Source: Rufibacter ruber
Lineage (GTDB): Bacteria; Bacteroidota; Bacteroidia; Cytophagales; Hymenobacteraceae
Assembly (NCBI RefSeq): GCF_001647275.1
Contig: NZ_LRMM01000012.1
Coordinates: forward strand, 39,448-103,447
DNA: 64,000 nt
Direction: 5' to 3'
The notes beneath the pieces were generated by a model. That model was not told the DNA's origin. It did no database searches and saw nothing but the letters and a program-made list of their open reading frames with translations. A program made the translations under genes and the position numbers. Position 1 is the first letter of the stretch, and each line of letters opens with the position of its first letter. Positions 61,474 through 64,000 of the stretch are shown one piece after another.

Positions 61474-61542
61474 GCAAGGGCAGTTGAAGCAGCAGAAAGG
61501 TTGAGCTGCGCTCCTTTTTACCTGTGCTCCCGCTGTGGATAA

Positions 61543-62238
61543 CTAAACTGTAAAATAGCTTTCCAGCTGCTGAAGCGTGGTTTCATTGGTTTGCATGTCT
61601 TCTACCACCTTGCCTTTCTCCAACAGCACAATGCGGTCACAGACTTCAATCACATGGCTAAGGTCATGGCTGGAGATGAGCATGGTCATGCCTTGGCTCT
61701 TGAGGTTTTTCAACAGGTTCTTCAACCTGATCTGGGAGCTGGGGTCCAGGTTGGCAAACGGCTCATCTAAGATCAGCAGCTCTGGGTTAGACATGACGGC
61801 CGCCGCCACGCCCACCTTCTTCTGGTTTCCTTTGGAGAAGTCTCTGATGTACTTGCGCTGCTCCAGGATCTCACCGTTGAAAAAGTCTTTGAAGCTGTCC
61901 AGAAACGCCTGCACATCTCCGGTTGAGAGGCCGTGCAACTTGCCAATGAAGATGAAGTACTCCTCTGGCGTGAGAAAATCAATGAGAAAGCCCTCATCCA
62001 GGTGGGAGCCGGTGTAGTGTTTCCAGTCTTCAGTGCTGCGCACGTTTTCGCCTCTGCTGAACACTTCGCCTTTAGAAGGCCTGATCAGGTCCAGAATCAT
62101 CCGGAAGAAGGTGGTCTTACCGGCGCCGTTGTTGCCTACCAGGCCAACGGTTTCGCCTTTCTGTACCGTTAGGGCCGGAATGTTCACCACGGTTACCCCG
62201 TTGTAGCTTTTTTGAAGGTCACGTACTTCTATCATCAC
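61543..62238 (-). CDS. ABC transporter ATP-binding protein
   Basis: The 231-residue ATPase has Walker A GNNGAGKTT (about 36-44), the signature region FSKGNQKKVGVAAAVM, Walker B LLILDEPFANLDP and the switch SSHDLSHV. The signature is the SKGNQKK variant seen in ABC-2-type exporters. The membrane partner is the DUF5687 protein just upstream on the same strand, about 95 bases away, so the two should form one exporter of unknown substrate. An ABC-2-like role at the inner membrane is inferred. Confidence 0.92.
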   Translation of the reverse strand: MMIEVRDLQKSYNGVTVVNIPALTVQKGETVGLVGNNGAGKTTFFRMILDLIRPSKGEVFSRGENVRSTEDWKHYTGSHLDEGFLIDFLTPEEYFIFIGKLHGLSTGDVQAFLDSFKDFFNGEILEQRKYIRDFSKGNQKKVGVAAAVMSNPELLILDEPFANLDPSSQIRLKNLLKNLKSQGMTMLISSHDLSHVIEVCDRIVLLEKGKVVEDMQTNETTLQQLESYFTV

Positions 62239-62332
62239 TTTTATATTTTAGGCACAAGCTTTTCCAGGTAAATAGCTTATACGGTTGTTAACAATTTATT
62301 TTTTCTGACTGATAGCAAACTTATCAACAGGG

Positions 62333-63820
62333 CTATACCTGCCGGAAACCAGCGGCAATGGCATATTTCTGTTGCTGGAAACGCTTCACCACAATGCCCA
62401 GCAGTTGCCTGTGCAGCAGGAACCCTATAATCCCAAACACGCCCAGGGCGGCAATTCCCCACCAGGGGTTGCCCATCAGCCCGAAGGGCAGGTAAATAAG
62501 GATAGGCAGCACTAACGCCGGGAGCATCATGATAAACTGGGAGGCCCCCACCCCCTGCCAGTTGAAGGAAGCGCTCTTGCTCAGGTCTATGCGTTTTTTG
62601 TTGAAGGTACTCATATACAGGATCACGAAGGTGTTCATGCCAATGTTGTACAGGAAGCAGGCCGTATTGATGGCGACTATCTTGCCTCCTACCTCCGGCA
62701 TAAACCCATAGAGCAGCGTAACGATATAGGCGGCCACGCAGGTAGGCACAAACATCCAGAACTTACTCAGGTAGAACGTGTACGGACTCAGACGCTTGGT
62801 CAGCAGGGCGTCAAAATGCGCACTCTGCCAGCCCGGCACAAACTGACCGTAGCTCATCATCATAAAGCCCGTCATGAAGATACCTGGGAAGATAAGCATG
62901 GCAAAACCGTCTGTGTAGATCTTGTTGGTGTAGAAGATAAAGCCATACGCCAGGAAGAAGATAGACATGGTGACGGTTGACTTTGTGCGTTTGTGGCGCA
63001 TGATCAGTTTGAGTTCCATGCCCATCAAGGCACCCACCTCGCCAAACTGCTGCAGGAAACCTATCTCCTTAGAGTCTCCTACTTTAGCGGCTTTGCGTAC
63101 CCGCATTTCCTCTGGGTAAGTATGTTCTATCATGAACTTGTAGTTCACCAGATACACCACCACCAGCAGCACCAACGGGAGAATTATCCACACGGGTTGC
63201 ATTCCCAACGCATTGAAAAACACGCCTGAGGCTGCCCCTAACGATATATAGCCCAGATAATCTACCAGGGCCAAGGCTACTACGGCCAGTAGAAAGCCTA
63301 CCGTTACCAAGGGTTTTTCCACCAGCTGGCGCTTAAAGTACAGGGTCAGGAAGTTGTTGGCCAAGGTGATCAGGAACAGCCCCAGCACCCACAGCCAGGC
63401 TCCGCCAACCCCATACACCTCTGGCAGCACCTTCAGCGCGAACGGGATGAACAGCATCAGCGGCAGGAAATTGAAGAGGCTGGTGATAGACTTCCACAGG
63501 ACGAAGTGTACCAGTTTGCCTTTGCCCACCGGCAGGTGCAGGTACGGCTGAATGCCCAGCACCGGCAACTCCTGCATGAAGAACCGAAGCGCCAGATCAA
63601 TCAGGAAGTAATACAGCAACGCACTGTTCACCACCGTTACCGGATTTTTATCTGGCATCAGTTCTTCCAGAATCTTGTCAAGGAACAGGCTCAACAGGAC
63701 CACGTACAGCAGCATGAGGAGCATAAAGAAACCCAGCACCAGGTTAACGGCCAGATTCTTCTGCCATACGCTGGACCTGGTGGCCTCTTTCCATTGGTGG
63801 GAAAGTAATAGTTTAATCAT
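62333..63820 (-). CDS. DUF5687 family ABC transporter permease
   Basis: The 495-residue membrane protein begins MIKLLLSHQWKEATRSSVWQKNLAVNLVLGFFMLLMLLY and has about ten predicted membrane helices. It has the DUF5687 features PVLGIQPYLHLPVGKGKLVHFVLWKSITSLFNFLPLMLFIPFAL, and in the middle LMSYGQFVPGWQSAHFDALLTKRL-like sequence (MMMSYGQFVPGWQ). The family is almost restricted to Bacteroidota. It pairs with the ATPase gene downstream. The substrate is unknown. Confidence 0.88.
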   Translation of the reverse strand: MIKLLLSHQWKEATRSSVWQKNLAVNLVLGFFMLLMLLYVVLLSLFLDKILEELMPDKNPVTVVNSALLYYFLIDLALRFFMQELPVLGIQPYLHLPVGKGKLVHFVLWKSITSLFNFLPLMLFIPFALKVLPEVYGVGGAWLWVLGLFLITLANNFLTLYFKRQLVEKPLVTVGFLLAVVALALVDYLGYISLGAASGVFFNALGMQPVWIILPLVLLVVVYLVNYKFMIEHTYPEEMRVRKAAKVGDSKEIGFLQQFGEVGALMGMELKLIMRHKRTKSTVTMSIFFLAYGFIFYTNKIYTDGFAMLIFPGIFMTGFMMMSYGQFVPGWQSAHFDALLTKRLSPYTFYLSKFWMFVPTCVAAYIVTLLYGFMPEVGGKIVAINTACFLYNIGMNTFVILYMSTFNKKRIDLSKSASFNWQGVGASQFIMMLPALVLPILIYLPFGLMGNPWWGIAALGVFGIIGFLLHRQLLGIVVKRFQQQKYAIAAGFRQV

Positions 63821-63962
63821 GAGGGTAAAGGTTGTTTGTTTAGAATGGCTGTTTCCTTGTTAGTATCCCAAACTCCCTAAATATTACAGCTTTGGCCATG
63901 TTTTTCAACTGGAAAGTCAATGGGCGTAAGTTTCCCCACCCACCACCAAAGACATATACTTC

Positions 63963-63999
63963 CGTTTTCGGGCTGTTTTCATAAAAACAGCCAAAACGC
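63963..63999. repeat. dispersed CTGTTTT palindrome at the right edge
   Basis: It reads cgttttcgggctgttttcat, then aaaaacagccaaaacgc. The right GC spacer is shortened. It lies upstream of the ABC permease gene. Confidence 0.8.
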
Positions 64000-64000
64000 A

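Noticed and set aside
8891..63999. Dispersed palindromes considered as ordinary intrinsic terminators
   Set aside because: The 3' side is A-rich on both strands with no T-run, copies occur in leaders and in coding sequence, and separate true terminators exist at 10573, 15421, 24382 and 48498.

Overview
The window looks like a chromosome segment of a Bacteroidota member of the Cytophagales, most likely a Hymenobacteraceae relative such as Rufibacter or Pontibacter. This is inferred from the type IX secretion (T9SS) sorting domains, a PorP/SprF protein, DUF5687 and GH3 proteins, A-rich translation starts instead of strong Shine-Dalgarno sites, and moderate GC with many short palindromic intergenic repeats. 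I saw no rRNA, tRNA, CRISPR, prophage or complete insertion sequence.

Layout. 0-1 kb: two related exported proteins of unknown function. 1.2-8.9 kb: five plus-strand genes that fit one extracytoplasmic acidic amino acid salvage route: an N-formylglutamate-amidohydrolase-like lipoprotein, a MurI-type racemase made as a lipoprotein, a GltP-type symporter and two tandem exported N-acyl-D-amino-acid deacylases. 9.4-11.7 kb: an acidic protein, a TIGR00266 protein and a T9SS-type exported protein. 11.8-21.2 kb: GH3 protein, lptB, GH25 lysozyme, a GerW/YtfJ-like protein, an S9 peptidase and recJ. 22-33.6 kb: a long minus-strand run from a DksA-like protein through scpB, an rluB-like gene, coaX, an outer membrane protein, lptC, a 52-residue membrane protein, corC and ppiD to a TPR protein. 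35-47 kb: a 3605-residue T9SS adhesin with 24 repeats and its PorP/SprF partner. 47.9-53.3 kb: ribH, a TPR membrane protein, pdhA, recF, a DUF721 gene and a DUF1003 gene. 53.4-57.7 kb: a fuconolactonase-like hydrolase, a GH95 alpha-L-fucosidase and a hotdog thioesterase. 57.9-64 kb: a cardiolipin synthase, a YdjM-like membrane protein, an Asp/Glu racemase and a two-gene ABC exporter.

The strongest unexplained signal is a dispersed palindrome found about 30 times. Each arm holds two copies of CTGTTTT separated by four G/C-rich bases, so one hairpin carries four copies of the 7-mer. Most copies touch or closely follow stop codons. Two form the leader next to a start codon, and two lie in frame inside genes (corC and the rluB-like gene) where they encode related peptides. 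Several MITE-like inverted-repeat elements are also present, one of them inserted into an arm of the palindrome. Two genes, the rluB-like gene and a bPH_6 gene, carry apparent single-base frameshifts.

The most interesting functional hypothesis is the 1.2-8.9 kb cluster: N-acyl-D-glutamate or related compounds would be deacylated outside the cytoplasm, D-glutamate racemised by an envelope-anchored MurI homologue, and L-glutamate or aspartate imported by the symporter. All functions are read from sequence motifs and memory of families; no searches were run.
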